Shown in pieces: positions 8,846 through 15,904 of a stretch of DNA of 64,000 nucleotides. The stretch's first letter is position 1. The number at the start of each line of letters is the position of its first letter. The position numbers and the translations under genes were made by a program. Origin of the DNA: Methylobacterium sp. PvR107 (GTDB lineage Bacteria > Pseudomonadota > Alphaproteobacteria > Rhizobiales > Beijerinckiaceae); contig NZ_JAFIBW010000001.1 of the NCBI RefSeq assembly GCF_017833295.1, positions 2,294,001 to 2,358,000 of the forward strand, read 5' to 3'. The notes under the pieces are model-generated. The model did not search any database. It saw only the letters and a list, made by a program, of their open reading frames with translations, and was not told the origin of the DNA.

Positions 8846-9379
8846 ATGAAAATTGACGCCATCCCGCTCGGCAAGAAGCCGCCGCACGACATCAACGTGA
8901 TCGTCGAGGTGCCGCTCGGCGGCGAGCCGATCAAGTACGAGATGGACAAGGATTCCGGCGCGCTGGTCGTCGACCGGTTCCTCTACACGCCGATGTTCTA
9001 CCCGGGCAATTACGGCTTCATCCCCCACACCCTGTCGGGCGACGGCGATCCCTGCGACGTGCTGGTGGCCAATACCCGCGCGGTCTTGCCGGGCGCGATC
9101 ATCAGCGCCCGCCCGGTGGGCGTGATGGTGATGCAGGACGAGGGCGGCGAGGACGAGAAGATCATCGCGGTGCCCTCGCGCCACCTGACCAAGCGCTACG
9201 ACCGGGTCGAGAACTACACCGACCTGCCCGAGATCACGATCCACCAGATCCAGCACTTCTTCGAGCACTACAAGGACTTGGAGCCCGGCAAGTGGGTCAA
9301 GTTCGTCCGCTGGGGCGACAAGGAGGAGGCCCACCGGTTGATCGAGGAGGCGATCGAGCGGGGCAAGGCCAAGAAGTAG
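8846..9379 (+). CDS. ppa: inorganic pyrophosphatase, family I
   Basis: This 177-residue cytosolic Mg2+-dependent enzyme hydrolyses PPi released by biosynthetic reactions. The signature DGDPCD (66-71) and the active-site KYE (30-32) are intact, and length matches the hexameric bacterial family I enzyme (about 175). It appears to be monocistronic, with a strong hairpin after the stop. Confidence 0.97.
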   Translation: MKIDAIPLGKKPPHDINVIVEVPLGGEPIKYEMDKDSGALVVDRFLYTPMFYPGNYGFIPHTLSGDGDPCDVLVANTRAVLPGAIISARPVGVMVMQDEGGEDEKIIAVPSRHLTKRYDRVENYTDLPEITIHQIQHFFEHYKDLEPGKWVKFVRWGDKEEAHRLIEEAIERGKAKK

Positions 9380-9387
9380 CGGTTCCG

Positions 9388-9417
9388 GCGGCCGCACCCG
9401 CGGAGGGGTGCGGCCGC
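9388..9417. terminator. strong hairpin between convergent ppa and gamma-carbonic anhydrase genes
   Basis: The arms CGGCCGCACC (9389-9398) and GGTGCGGCCG (9407-9416) are perfectly complementary around an 8-nt loop, extended by one G-C pair. The hairpin starts nine bases after the ppa stop and ends seven bases from the convergent stop. It lacks a T tract on either side, so it may act with Rho or as an RNA 3'-end stabiliser. Confidence 0.6.
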
Positions 9418-9423
9418 TCGCGT

Positions 9424-9957
9424 TCAGCCGTCGATGCGGCGCAGCCCGGCCCGGTAGCGCCGGGCATTCTCCACGTAGCGCAGGGCGGCCTGCCGCAGGC
9501 CCTCGATGGCCGCCTCGTCGAGGGTGCGGACCGCCTTGGCCGGCGCGCCGACGATCAGGCTGTGATCCGGGAAGGTCTTGCCCTCGGTCACCAGCGCGTT
9601 GGCGCCGATTAGGCAGCCGCGGCCGATGACGGCGCCGTTCAGGACCGTGGCCCCCATGCCAATCAGGCTGCCGTCCCCGATCGTGCAGCCGTGAACGATG
9701 GCCCCGTGACCGATGGTGACATCGGTCCCGATGCTGAGCGGAAAGCCGGGATCGACGTGCATGATCACGCCTTCCTGGACGTTGGTGCGGTCGCCGATGC
9801 GGATCGGCTCGTTGTCGCCGCGCAGGGCCGCCCCGAACCAGATCCCGACATCGAGGCCGAGATGGACCCGGCCGATCACCTGCGCGTCGGGGGCGATCCA
9901 GACCCGGTCGGGATCGGCGAGGTCCGGCACGTGATTGTCGAGGGCGTAGAGGGGCAT
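9424..9957 (-). CDS. gamma-class carbonic anhydrase family protein
   Basis: This 177-residue left-handed beta-helix (hexapeptide-repeat) protein has the three zinc-ligand histidines expected of the gamma-carbonic anhydrase/YrdA/PaaY group: His67, His84 and His89 (MHVDPG, IGHGAIVHG). Such proteins trimerise, and family activity ranges from CO2 hydration to unknown. Carbonic anhydrase activity would suit a Ppc-using organism but is not proven by sequence. It stands alone and converges with ppa. Confidence 0.85.
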   Translation of the reverse strand: MPLYALDNHVPDLADPDRVWIAPDAQVIGRVHLGLDVGIWFGAALRGDNEPIRIGDRTNVQEGVIMHVDPGFPLSIGTDVTIGHGAIVHGCTIGDGSLIGMGATVLNGAVIGRGCLIGANALVTEGKTFPDHSLIVGAPAKAVRTLDEAAIEGLRQAALRYVENARRYRAGLRRIDG

Positions 9958-10123
9958 GGCGGCCTTTCAGCGAGGCGTCGTCCGCAGAACGGTGCTACCC
10001 CGGCAGCCGGCACGGGCCGTGACCGGAGACGACCGTCGTCTGTCGCGGGAATGGCACGGTCCGAACGGGCTGCCAATGCTAGTCAGGGCGCTCGGGTAGG
10101 CGAGACGCGGATTGGGCTCACGG

Positions 10124-10402
10124 ATGGCGCGGATCTCAGGATGGATCGGGCTCGCGGGGCTCCTCGCGATCCAGGGCGCGTCGGCGGCGGATCTGCGTCA
10201 GGCCGCACCGCGGAACGGGTTTCTGGCAACCTGCGAGGATCTCGGGACATTCTGCTTCGCCGATGCCTGTGGACTCGACCAGATCGAGGCGGCCCAGAGA
10301 TGTCGGGCTCGCTGCCCGAGCGCCGCGGTCATGAGTGTTGTTCCGGCAGCCTGCCCGGCACGCGACACGAATTCGACGATCGTTCTTCGGCGTCGCGGCT
10401 GA
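10124..10402 (+). CDS. small secreted Cys-rich hypothetical protein
   Basis: This 92-residue protein has a plausible Sec signal peptide (residues 1-22, GASA before ADLRQ) and a short mature part with six cysteines in paired spacing, suggesting periplasmic disulfides. ATG 10124 is preferred; an in-frame TTG at 10112 is the alternative. No domain is recognised. It stands alone between the gamma-carbonic anhydrase promoter and an empty stretch. Translation is likely but not certain. Confidence 0.5.
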   Translation: MARISGWIGLAGLLAIQGASAADLRQAAPRNGFLATCEDLGTFCFADACGLDQIEAAQRCRARCPSAAVMSVVPAACPARDTNSTIVLRRRG

Positions 10403-10788
10403 GATCACCGCGCCCTTTGCAACACACCGGAATCGTTTTCAGTTCTGCCCAGGAAAGATTCCCGCCGGCCTCGGCAACAAAACCCGGCATACAGGATTGA
10501 GTCTTCGCGAAGCACCGAATGATAGCTACGAGGACGCGGAGAGATGCCGGCGAATGCGCGTCAGGCTCGCAGGCAGACCCTGCTCGCAAGTGACCTTCAA
10601 CCACCCCGGTCCGGGCTGCAGGCCGACCCTGTCCTCTACGGTGTCGCCGCAGGGCTCGCGTCGCTGTTTCCGCCCGTGGCGGCAAACGTCCAGGCCCCAA
10701 GCAGGATCAGAGAGCCCGTGACCATCGAGGGCGTGCGCGACCGGATCGACACGAAATAATCAGATTCCGCCGCGCCGGGCCCCGCGGC
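10403..10788. other. gene-poor stretch with one doubtful short ORF
   Basis: These 386 bases have lower GC than the surroundings. The only candidate is a 71-codon plus-strand frame (10544-10759). Its GC content at third codon positions is visibly lower than in neighbouring genes, and its GGAGAG is immediately adjacent to the ATG, too close for a normal ribosome-binding site. I cannot support it as a gene. No RNA gene was recognised. Confidence 0.4.
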
Positions 10789-10953
10789 TCAGCTCGCGAG
10801 GCGGACGATCAGGAGCAATGTCGCCAGGGTCGGAATGGCGGCGGCCAGCCACAGGGCTCCGAGATGGAAACTCTCTGGCCCTGTGAAGCGCAGCGTCCGC
10901 GTCGTTCCGGAGCGCGGACGATCTCCGCGCCCGATCCCGAGTCCCACCGGCAT
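10789..10953 (-). CDS. 54-residue single-pass membrane protein
   Basis: This short gene encodes a basic N-terminal half (residues 1-24) and one hydrophobic helix (about residues 33-52, ending LLLIVRLAS). The start at ATG 10953 is supported by a good GGAGG ribosome-binding site about seven bases upstream. Nothing in the sequence indicates function. Small single-helix proteins of this kind are often missed in annotation. Context gives no clue: the META-domain gene upstream on the same strand ends 95 bp before it. Confidence 0.5.
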   Translation of the reverse strand: MPVGLGIGRGDRPRSGTTRTLRFTGPESFHLGALWLAAAIPTLATLLLIVRLAS

Positions 10954-11048
10954 CCGCAGCCTCCTCCGATACCGGAGGAATAAGGCCCGCGGCCTCTCAA
11001 GGCCTTCTGAATCGGCCGTCGTCTTCGCGTGGCGTGGTGAACCGGCCG

Positions 11049-11567
11049 TTAAAGGGCGCGGTCGAACTTCAGCTCGCCATTCGGGCTCTTGAGCACCAGC
11101 TGCGAGCCCACAAGATCCCACACCGCCGAGGTGCGCAGGGCGACGAAGTACGCCTGCTCGGAAGCGGCAAGGCCCTTGTCGCAGCTCTTCTTGGTTAGCG
11201 CCAGCGGACCCACCGCGATGTGCTGCTCCTTGAGGGGGAAGGCCGTGGCCGCGAAGGTGTTGCAGCCGCCATAGCCGCGGGCCCGGTACTGCTTGTCGAT
11301 GATGAAGCTCGGGCGGTCGCCACCGGTGAAGGGCTTTCCGTTGAGGCTCACCGCGGTCCAAGTCGAGTCGAGCGGGAAGATCTTCTCGCTGGCCTTGGCC
11401 CCCGGCACGTACTGAGGCTTCTTCTCGTCTTCGCCGCCCGGACGGCGGTTGCCCTTGCCGAAGCCGGTCGGGGATCCGCCGCCCATCTGGGCCTGCGCCT
11501 GCGTCGCCGCAGACAGGTCTATGGCCAGCACGGCGCAGGCCAAGGTCGCGATCAGCACCCCTCTCAT
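11049..11567 (-). CDS. secreted META-domain (HslJ-like) protein
   Basis: This 172-residue protein has a signal peptide (about residues 1-26, ending AQA), a Gly/Lys/Arg-rich linker (residues 29-55) and a META domain (about 62-172) with the family hallmark GGCNTF at residues 100-105. HslJ-like META proteins are envelope proteins linked to heat, motility or antibiotic stress; the biochemical role is unknown. The START-like W-x-L motif (STWTAVSLNG) at the domain start is present. Confidence 0.78.
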   Translation of the reverse strand: MRGVLIATLACAVLAIDLSAATQAQAQMGGGSPTGFGKGNRRPGGEDEKKPQYVPGAKASEKIFPLDSTWTAVSLNGKPFTGGDRPSFIIDKQYRARGYGGCNTFAATAFPLKEQHIAVGPLALTKKSCDKGLAASEQAYFVALRTSAVWDLVGSQLVLKSPNGELKFDRAL

Positions 11568-11802
11568 CGTCCAGTCCCCATCTCGCGCGCTCCGCGCTCA
11601 GGTCATCCCCGATCCGGAGAGCGCGGCGTCTGCCGCGCGGGCCAGCCCCCTGAAGGGCCGCTCCGAATCTATGCGGCTCGCGGGATGCGCCAGGATTTCA
11701 GCGCAATTATGGTCGTGCTTCCCCGTGTGCGCTCGGAAACGATCGGGGACGGCCGCCGTTGTTGATTATCGCGGATGATCATCGCGGAGCGGGAGAGAGA
11801 CT

Positions 11803-12126
11803 TTGGCCGGATCGGACGAAGGTGCGCAGAGCGGCACCCGAGCGCGGGTGATGAGCCCGGCGCAATCGCGGGCGGCCCGGGGCCTGCTCGGCTGGTCGGA
11901 AGCGGATCTCGCCGCCAAGGTCGGCCTCGACGCGCGGCTCGTGCACGACTTCGAGGGCGGTTATGGCGATCCGCCCAGCGGGCAGATCGAGGCCCTGCGG
12001 AGCGCGCTCTCTGCGGCCGGCGCGGTCTTCACCGACACGCCGACGCAAGGCGTCCACCTCGCAGACCGACCCAACCCTGATGAAGGCACACGCCTCGACG
12101 CGCTCACGACCGAGAACGATCGGTAG
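11803..12126 (+). CDS. XRE-type helix-turn-helix regulator
   Basis: This 107-residue protein has an XRE/Cro HTH (about residues 17-80: SRAARGLLGWSEADLAAKVG, then LVHDFEGG), the typical single-domain alphaproteobacterial type. The TTG start at 11803 gives 107 residues; ATG 11851, just before the HTH, is a possible shorter start (91 residues). It lies 170 bp upstream of the PIG-L/methyltransferase/glycosyltransferase operon on the same strand and may regulate it, but nothing proves this. Confidence 0.7.
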   Translation: MAGSDEGAQSGTRARVMSPAQSRAARGLLGWSEADLAAKVGLDARLVHDFEGGYGDPPSGQIEALRSALSAAGAVFTDTPTQGVHLADRPNPDEGTRLDALTTENDR

Positions 12127-12296
12127 CGGCGTCCCGACCCCGAATGCGCCGCTCATGGCGCGTTCAGGCGCCCGGGACGATAGCGGGAAATCCGCCGCTC
12201 AACGACCCTGGAGCGATCTGTGACCGATCTGATCCGTCGCCCGTCCCGGACCTGCGCGTGCCACGCATCGGTCGCAGATGCGAAGGTGATCCGCTG

Positions 12297-13034
12297 ATGC
12301 GCGCCGACGCGTTCCTGGTCGCGGCCGACGCCTTGCCCCTCGCGAGCCTCGACGCTCTGGTCGGGACAGGCGGCCTCGTGGTCGTCGCCCCGCATCCCGA
12401 CGACGAGAGCCTGGGCTGCGGGGGCCTGATCGCCGCCGCGCGGGCCGCCGGACGGCGCGTGCACCTCGTGGTGATCAGCGACGGATGCGGCTCGCACACC
12501 CATTCAGACCTGTATCCGCCCGAGAAGCTGCGGACCCTGCGCGAGGTCGAGACCGTGCGGGCGGCGACACTCCTCGGGCTCAGCGCGGACGCCGTGACGT
12601 TCCTGCGCCTGCCCGACGCCCATGTCCCGAGCGACGGACCGGACGCCGAAGCCGCGGCGCGCGCCGTGGAGCTGGCAGCGACGGCCTGCGGCGCCAGCGC
12701 GGTCTTCGTGACGTGGCGTCACGACCCGCATTGCGACCACAAGGCCGCCGCCGCGATCGTCGCCCTGGCGCGCCCGCGGATGCAGGGCGTTCGGGTCTAC
12801 GAGTATCCGGTCTGGGGCTGGACCCTGCCGCCCGAGACCGAGGTCGGCCCGGAGCCGACAGGCCTGCGCCTCGACGTCTCCGCCTTCCGCGCCACCAAGG
12901 CCCACGCCGTGGCCGCCCACGAATCGCAGACCACCGACCTGATCTCGGACGACCCCGGCGGCTTCCGGCTGGAGCCGGCGATGATCGAGCGGCTGTGCGG
13001 CCCCTTCGAACGCTTCGTCGCGGTCCCGGCATGA
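12297..13034 (+). CDS. PIG-L (LmbE) family deacetylase
   Basis: This 245-residue enzyme of the PIG-L superfamily comprises zinc-dependent N-acetylglucosamine-type de-N-acetylases. The metal/catalytic motif HPDDES (33-38) and the downstream HCDHK zinc-ligand motif are present. ATG 12297 is chosen because upstream in-frame sequence is not protein-like. It overlaps the methyltransferase gene by four bases (ATGA), giving translational coupling. With its two partners it likely modifies an N-acetylated sugar, glycan or lipid-linked sugar. Confidence 0.85.
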   Translation: MRADAFLVAADALPLASLDALVGTGGLVVVAPHPDDESLGCGGLIAAARAAGRRVHLVVISDGCGSHTHSDLYPPEKLRTLREVETVRAATLLGLSADAVTFLRLPDAHVPSDGPDAEAAARAVELAATACGASAVFVTWRHDPHCDHKAAAAIVALARPRMQGVRVYEYPVWGWTLPPETEVGPEPTGLRLDVSAFRATKAHAVAAHESQTTDLISDDPGGFRLEPAMIERLCGPFERFVAVPA

Positions 13035-13624
13035 CCCGGCATACGCAGACGCTTCCGGACGCGTATTTCGTCGGCATCTACGCCGACAACCCAGATCCCT
13101 GGGGCTTCACGTCGTCGGCCTACGAGCGCGACAAGTACGGGGCGACGCTGGCGAGCCTGCCGCGGGTGCGCTACCGTTCGGCCTTCGAGCCGGCCTGCTC
13201 GATCGGGGTCTTCACCCGCGCCCTGTCCGAGCGCTGCGACAGGCTGGTCGCGATGGATCTGGTCGCCGCCGCCGTGGAGGCTGCGCGCGGCCGCTGCGCG
13301 GACCGGCCCCACGTGGAGATCCGGGAGGGCGCCATGCCGGGCGACTGGCCCGACGGTCGGTTCGACCTGATCGTCCTGTCCGAGTTCCTGTACTTCCTGG
13401 CACCGGCGGAATTCTCCGACTTGGTGCGCCGCGCCGGCGAGACGATCGAGCCGGGGGGCGACCTCGTCCTGGTGCACTGGCTCGGCGAGACGGACTACCC
13501 GCTCTCGGGCGACGCCGCGGCCGAGGGTTTCATCCGGTCCGCCGCGCCTTTCGCCAAGGTCCTCCACCAGTCCCGGACGGCGGAATACCGGATCGATGTC
13601 CTGCGGGCCGGGATCGGCGCGTGA
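13031..13624 (+). CDS. SAM-dependent methyltransferase, NodS-like
   Basis: This 197-residue class I methyltransferase has a SAM-binding motif I (FEPACSIGVF, residues 52-61), an acidic strand end (VAMDLV) and a post-II region (FDLIVLSEFLYFL). The N-terminal segment (DPWGFTSSAYERDKY) is typical of NodS-type N-methyltransferases that act on deacetylated amino sugars. The start overlaps the PIG-L stop (ATGA) and its stop overlaps the glycosyltransferase start (GTGA). A deacetylase followed by an N-methyltransferase parallels NodB-NodS chemistry, but the PIG-L fold is unrelated to NodB. Confidence 0.82.
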   Translation: MTRHTQTLPDAYFVGIYADNPDPWGFTSSAYERDKYGATLASLPRVRYRSAFEPACSIGVFTRALSERCDRLVAMDLVAAAVEAARGRCADRPHVEIREGAMPGDWPDGRFDLIVLSEFLYFLAPAEFSDLVRRAGETIEPGGDLVLVHWLGETDYPLSGDAAAEGFIRSAAPFAKVLHQSRTAEYRIDVLRAGIGA

Positions 13625-14472
13625 GCACGGCCGTCATCACCCTCAACAAGGGTCGGCGCCCGCACCTGACCCGCCTGCTCGAGGGTCTCGCACGCGGGAC
13701 TGCGCCGGATGCCTGCATCGTCGTGGAGATCGGCGATGACGAGGCCCCCTTCCCGCCCCTGCCGTTTGCGGTCACGCGCGTCCCGTTCCCGCGGGCCGGC
13801 CTGCCGCTCGCGGCGGCGCGCAATGCCGGTCGCCGGGCGGCCGGGGCCGACACGCTGATCTTCCTCGACGTGGACTGCATCCCCTCGGCGGGGCTCGTCG
13901 CCGGCCTGTCGCGGGCGGTGGCCGAGCACGACGGCTTGGTGTGCTGCGAGATCGGCTACCTGCCGGCCGGGGCCGTCGCAGATGACTGGGACGCGGCCGG
14001 TCTGGAGCGGCTCGGGCAGCCGCACCCGGTGCGGGCCTTCCCGCCCGCCGGCGCGGTTGCGCCGGCGCCGCAGCCCGGCCTGTTCTGGTCTCTGGCCTTC
14101 GCGGTCCGCGCCACGACGTATGATCGGCTCGGCGGCTTCGACGAGGCGTTTTCCGGCTACGGGGCGGAGGATACCGACCTCGCCTTCCGTGCCGACAGGG
14201 CCGGCGTGCCGATCCTGTTCCTCGGCGGACCGCGGGCCTATCACCAGCACCACCCGGCCTATGACCCGCCGCTGCAGCATTTCCGCGATATCGTGGCCAA
14301 CGCCGCGCGGTTTCACGGCCGCCACGGGCTCTGGCCGATGGACGGCTGGCTCGACGGGTTCGCGCGCCTGGGTCTGATCGCGGCGGACCGGTCGGAGGGC
14401 ATCAAGATCCACCGCGATCCGACGCCGGACGAGATGGCGGCCGCGCGGCTCCCGGACGATCGGCCGTTCTGA
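13621..14472 (+). CDS. family 2 glycosyltransferase
   Basis: This 283-residue GT-A fold protein has a DVD metal-binding motif (residues 83-85, FLDVDCIP) and a downstream ED motif (GYGAEDTDLAFR, about residues 180-191). The N-terminal strand starts at residue 3, so no signal or membrane segment precedes it, and it is cytosolic or peripheral. The GTG start overlaps the methyltransferase stop by four bases, making it the last gene of a translationally coupled three-gene operon. Donor and acceptor are unknown. Confidence 0.83.
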   Translation: MSTAVITLNKGRRPHLTRLLEGLARGTAPDACIVVEIGDDEAPFPPLPFAVTRVPFPRAGLPLAAARNAGRRAAGADTLIFLDVDCIPSAGLVAGLSRAVAEHDGLVCCEIGYLPAGAVADDWDAAGLERLGQPHPVRAFPPAGAVAPAPQPGLFWSLAFAVRATTYDRLGGFDEAFSGYGAEDTDLAFRADRAGVPILFLGGPRAYHQHHPAYDPPLQHFRDIVANAARFHGRHGLWPMDGWLDGFARLGLIAADRSEGIKIHRDPTPDEMAAARLPDDRPF

Positions 14473-14525
14473 GGCACGAACGCCTGCGGCCGTTTCGACC
14501 GGGCTGCACCTCGAAAAGACAATCC

Positions 14526-14640
14526 CATCGGTCCGGGACTGCGCAGCAGGGCCCGGAATCCGGAACCGTGTCCGCTGCCCGGCACGGCTCCGTCGGCGGG
14601 ACCCGGTTCCGGGCTCGCCTGCGGCGCCCCGGAACGACGG
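14526..14640. repeat. dispersed palindromic repeat A, copy 1
   Basis: This is a 115-bp imperfect inverted repeat between the convergent glycosyltransferase and mclA genes. Its right block (14607-14634) reads TTCCGGGCTCGCC, two variable bases, then CGGCGCCCCGGAA, identical in layout to three other copies in this window. The left arm is more diverged here than in copies 2-4. The rest of the 298-bp gap holds no gene. Confidence 0.8.
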
Positions 14641-14770
14641 CGGCCGATACGGCAGCCGGCGGTACTCAAACACGTGCGGCGTCTTCATCCGATGCCGAGC
14701 CCCGTGCCGCTCGACCGGGCGCCGACGGATCCCGGGATCGTCCCAGGACCCGCCGACGTTGAGGCCCCGC

Positions 14771-15742
14771 TTACGCCTTCATCGCATTCGCCTTCTCGAT
14801 CAGCGCCTCGGCCATGCGGATCGAGGCGATGTCGATGAGGCGGCCGTCCAGCGAGACGGCGCCGCGGCCGGCCTTGGCGGCCTCTTCCATGGCCTCCAGG
14901 ATGCGGCGGGCCTTGGTGACCTCGGCCTCCGACGGGGTGAATACCTCGTTGGCGAGATCGATCTGGCTCGGATGGATCGCCCACTTGCCCTCGAAGCCCA
15001 GGGCTGCGCAGCGCCGGGCCGCCGAGCGGTAGCCGTCCGGATCCGAGAAGTCGCCGAACGGTCCGTCGATCGGGCGCAGGCCGTAGGCCCGGCAGGCCAC
15101 CAGCATGCGGTTCTGGGCGAACAGCCACGGATCCTGCCAGTGGGTCTGGCGGTTGCCGGCCTCGTCCTTGTCGGTGAGCACCGAGAAGTCGGGGTTCACG
15201 CCGCCGATCACCGTGGAGCGGGCGCGGGTCGAGGCGGCGTAATCGGCCACACCGAACGACATCGCCTCCAGGCGCTTCGACGACTGGGCGATCGCCTCGA
15301 CATTGGCCATGCCGAGGGCCGTCTCGATCAGCACCTCGAAGCCGATCTGCTTGTCGCGCTTCTTGGCCTGCTCGATCTGGGTGACCAGCACGTCGATGGC
15401 GTAGACGTCGGCCGGCACGCCGACCTTCGGGATCAGCACCATGTCGAGACGCGGGCAGGCTTCGACGATGTCGACCACGTCGCGGTACATGTAGTGGGTG
15501 TCGAGACCATTGATGCGGATCATCATGGTCTTGTTGCCCCAATCCAGGTCGTTCAGCGCCTGGATGATGTTGGTGCGGGCCTTCTCCTTGTCGTCAGGCG
15601 CGACCGCGTCTTCGAGATCGAGGAAGATCACGTCGGCCGCCGAGGAGGCCGACTTCTCCATGAAGGTCGGGTTGGAGCCGGGGACGGCGAGTTCGGAGCG
15701 GTGCAGGCGCGGCTTGGCCTGCTGGATCAGGGTGAAGCTCAT
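14771..15742 (-). CDS. mclA: L-malyl-CoA/beta-methylmalyl-CoA lyase
   Basis: This 323-residue HpcH/HpaI-type lyase cleaves malyl-CoA to acetyl-CoA and glyoxylate, the last step of the serine cycle. Visible active-site elements are Arg76 (MMIRING), Glu140 (FEVLIETALGM) and Asp167 (SFGVADYA), the Mg2+/CoA-ester ligands known in malyl-CoA lyases. It is the last gene of mtkA-mtkB-ppc-mclA, separated from ppc by 162 bp containing a GC-rich palindrome, and followed by repeat A copy 1. In this pathway it acts on the product of MtkAB. Confidence 0.96.
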   Translation of the reverse strand: MSFTLIQQAKPRLHRSELAVPGSNPTFMEKSASSAADVIFLDLEDAVAPDDKEKARTNIIQALNDLDWGNKTMMIRINGLDTHYMYRDVVDIVEACPRLDMVLIPKVGVPADVYAIDVLVTQIEQAKKRDKQIGFEVLIETALGMANVEAIAQSSKRLEAMSFGVADYAASTRARSTVIGGVNPDFSVLTDKDEAGNRQTHWQDPWLFAQNRMLVACRAYGLRPIDGPFGDFSDPDGYRSAARRCAALGFEGKWAIHPSQIDLANEVFTPSEAEVTKARRILEAMEEAAKAGRGAVSLDGRLIDIASIRMAEALIEKANAMKA

Positions 15743-15858
15743 GGGTGTTCCTCTCTCGGTGACGGTTCTGATGCCGGTGCGGGGGTGAGACCCCGCCTGG
15801 CGGTGAAGATGGCGCTCGTCGGGCTCGGCGACAGAGCATGGCTCATTGTCGGGGGCGC

Positions 15859-15887
15859 ATCCCCCTTCCCCGCAGAGGGGGAAGGAG
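15859..15887. repeat. dispersed palindromic repeat B, copy 1 (ppc-mclA spacer)
   Basis: A short hairpin with CCTTCCCC pairing to GGGGAAGG around GCAGAG lies between ppc and mclA. Similar CCCTCCCC-GCAGAG-GGGG elements occur at 18700-18864 and 56275-56320. Confidence 0.6.
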
Positions 15888-15904
15888 AAACGCGCGCGTG
15901 ATCC

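Noticed and set aside
10544..10759. 71-codon plus-strand frame
   Set aside because: Third-position GC is lower than in neighbouring genes and the GGAGAG directly touches the ATG. Not supported as a gene.
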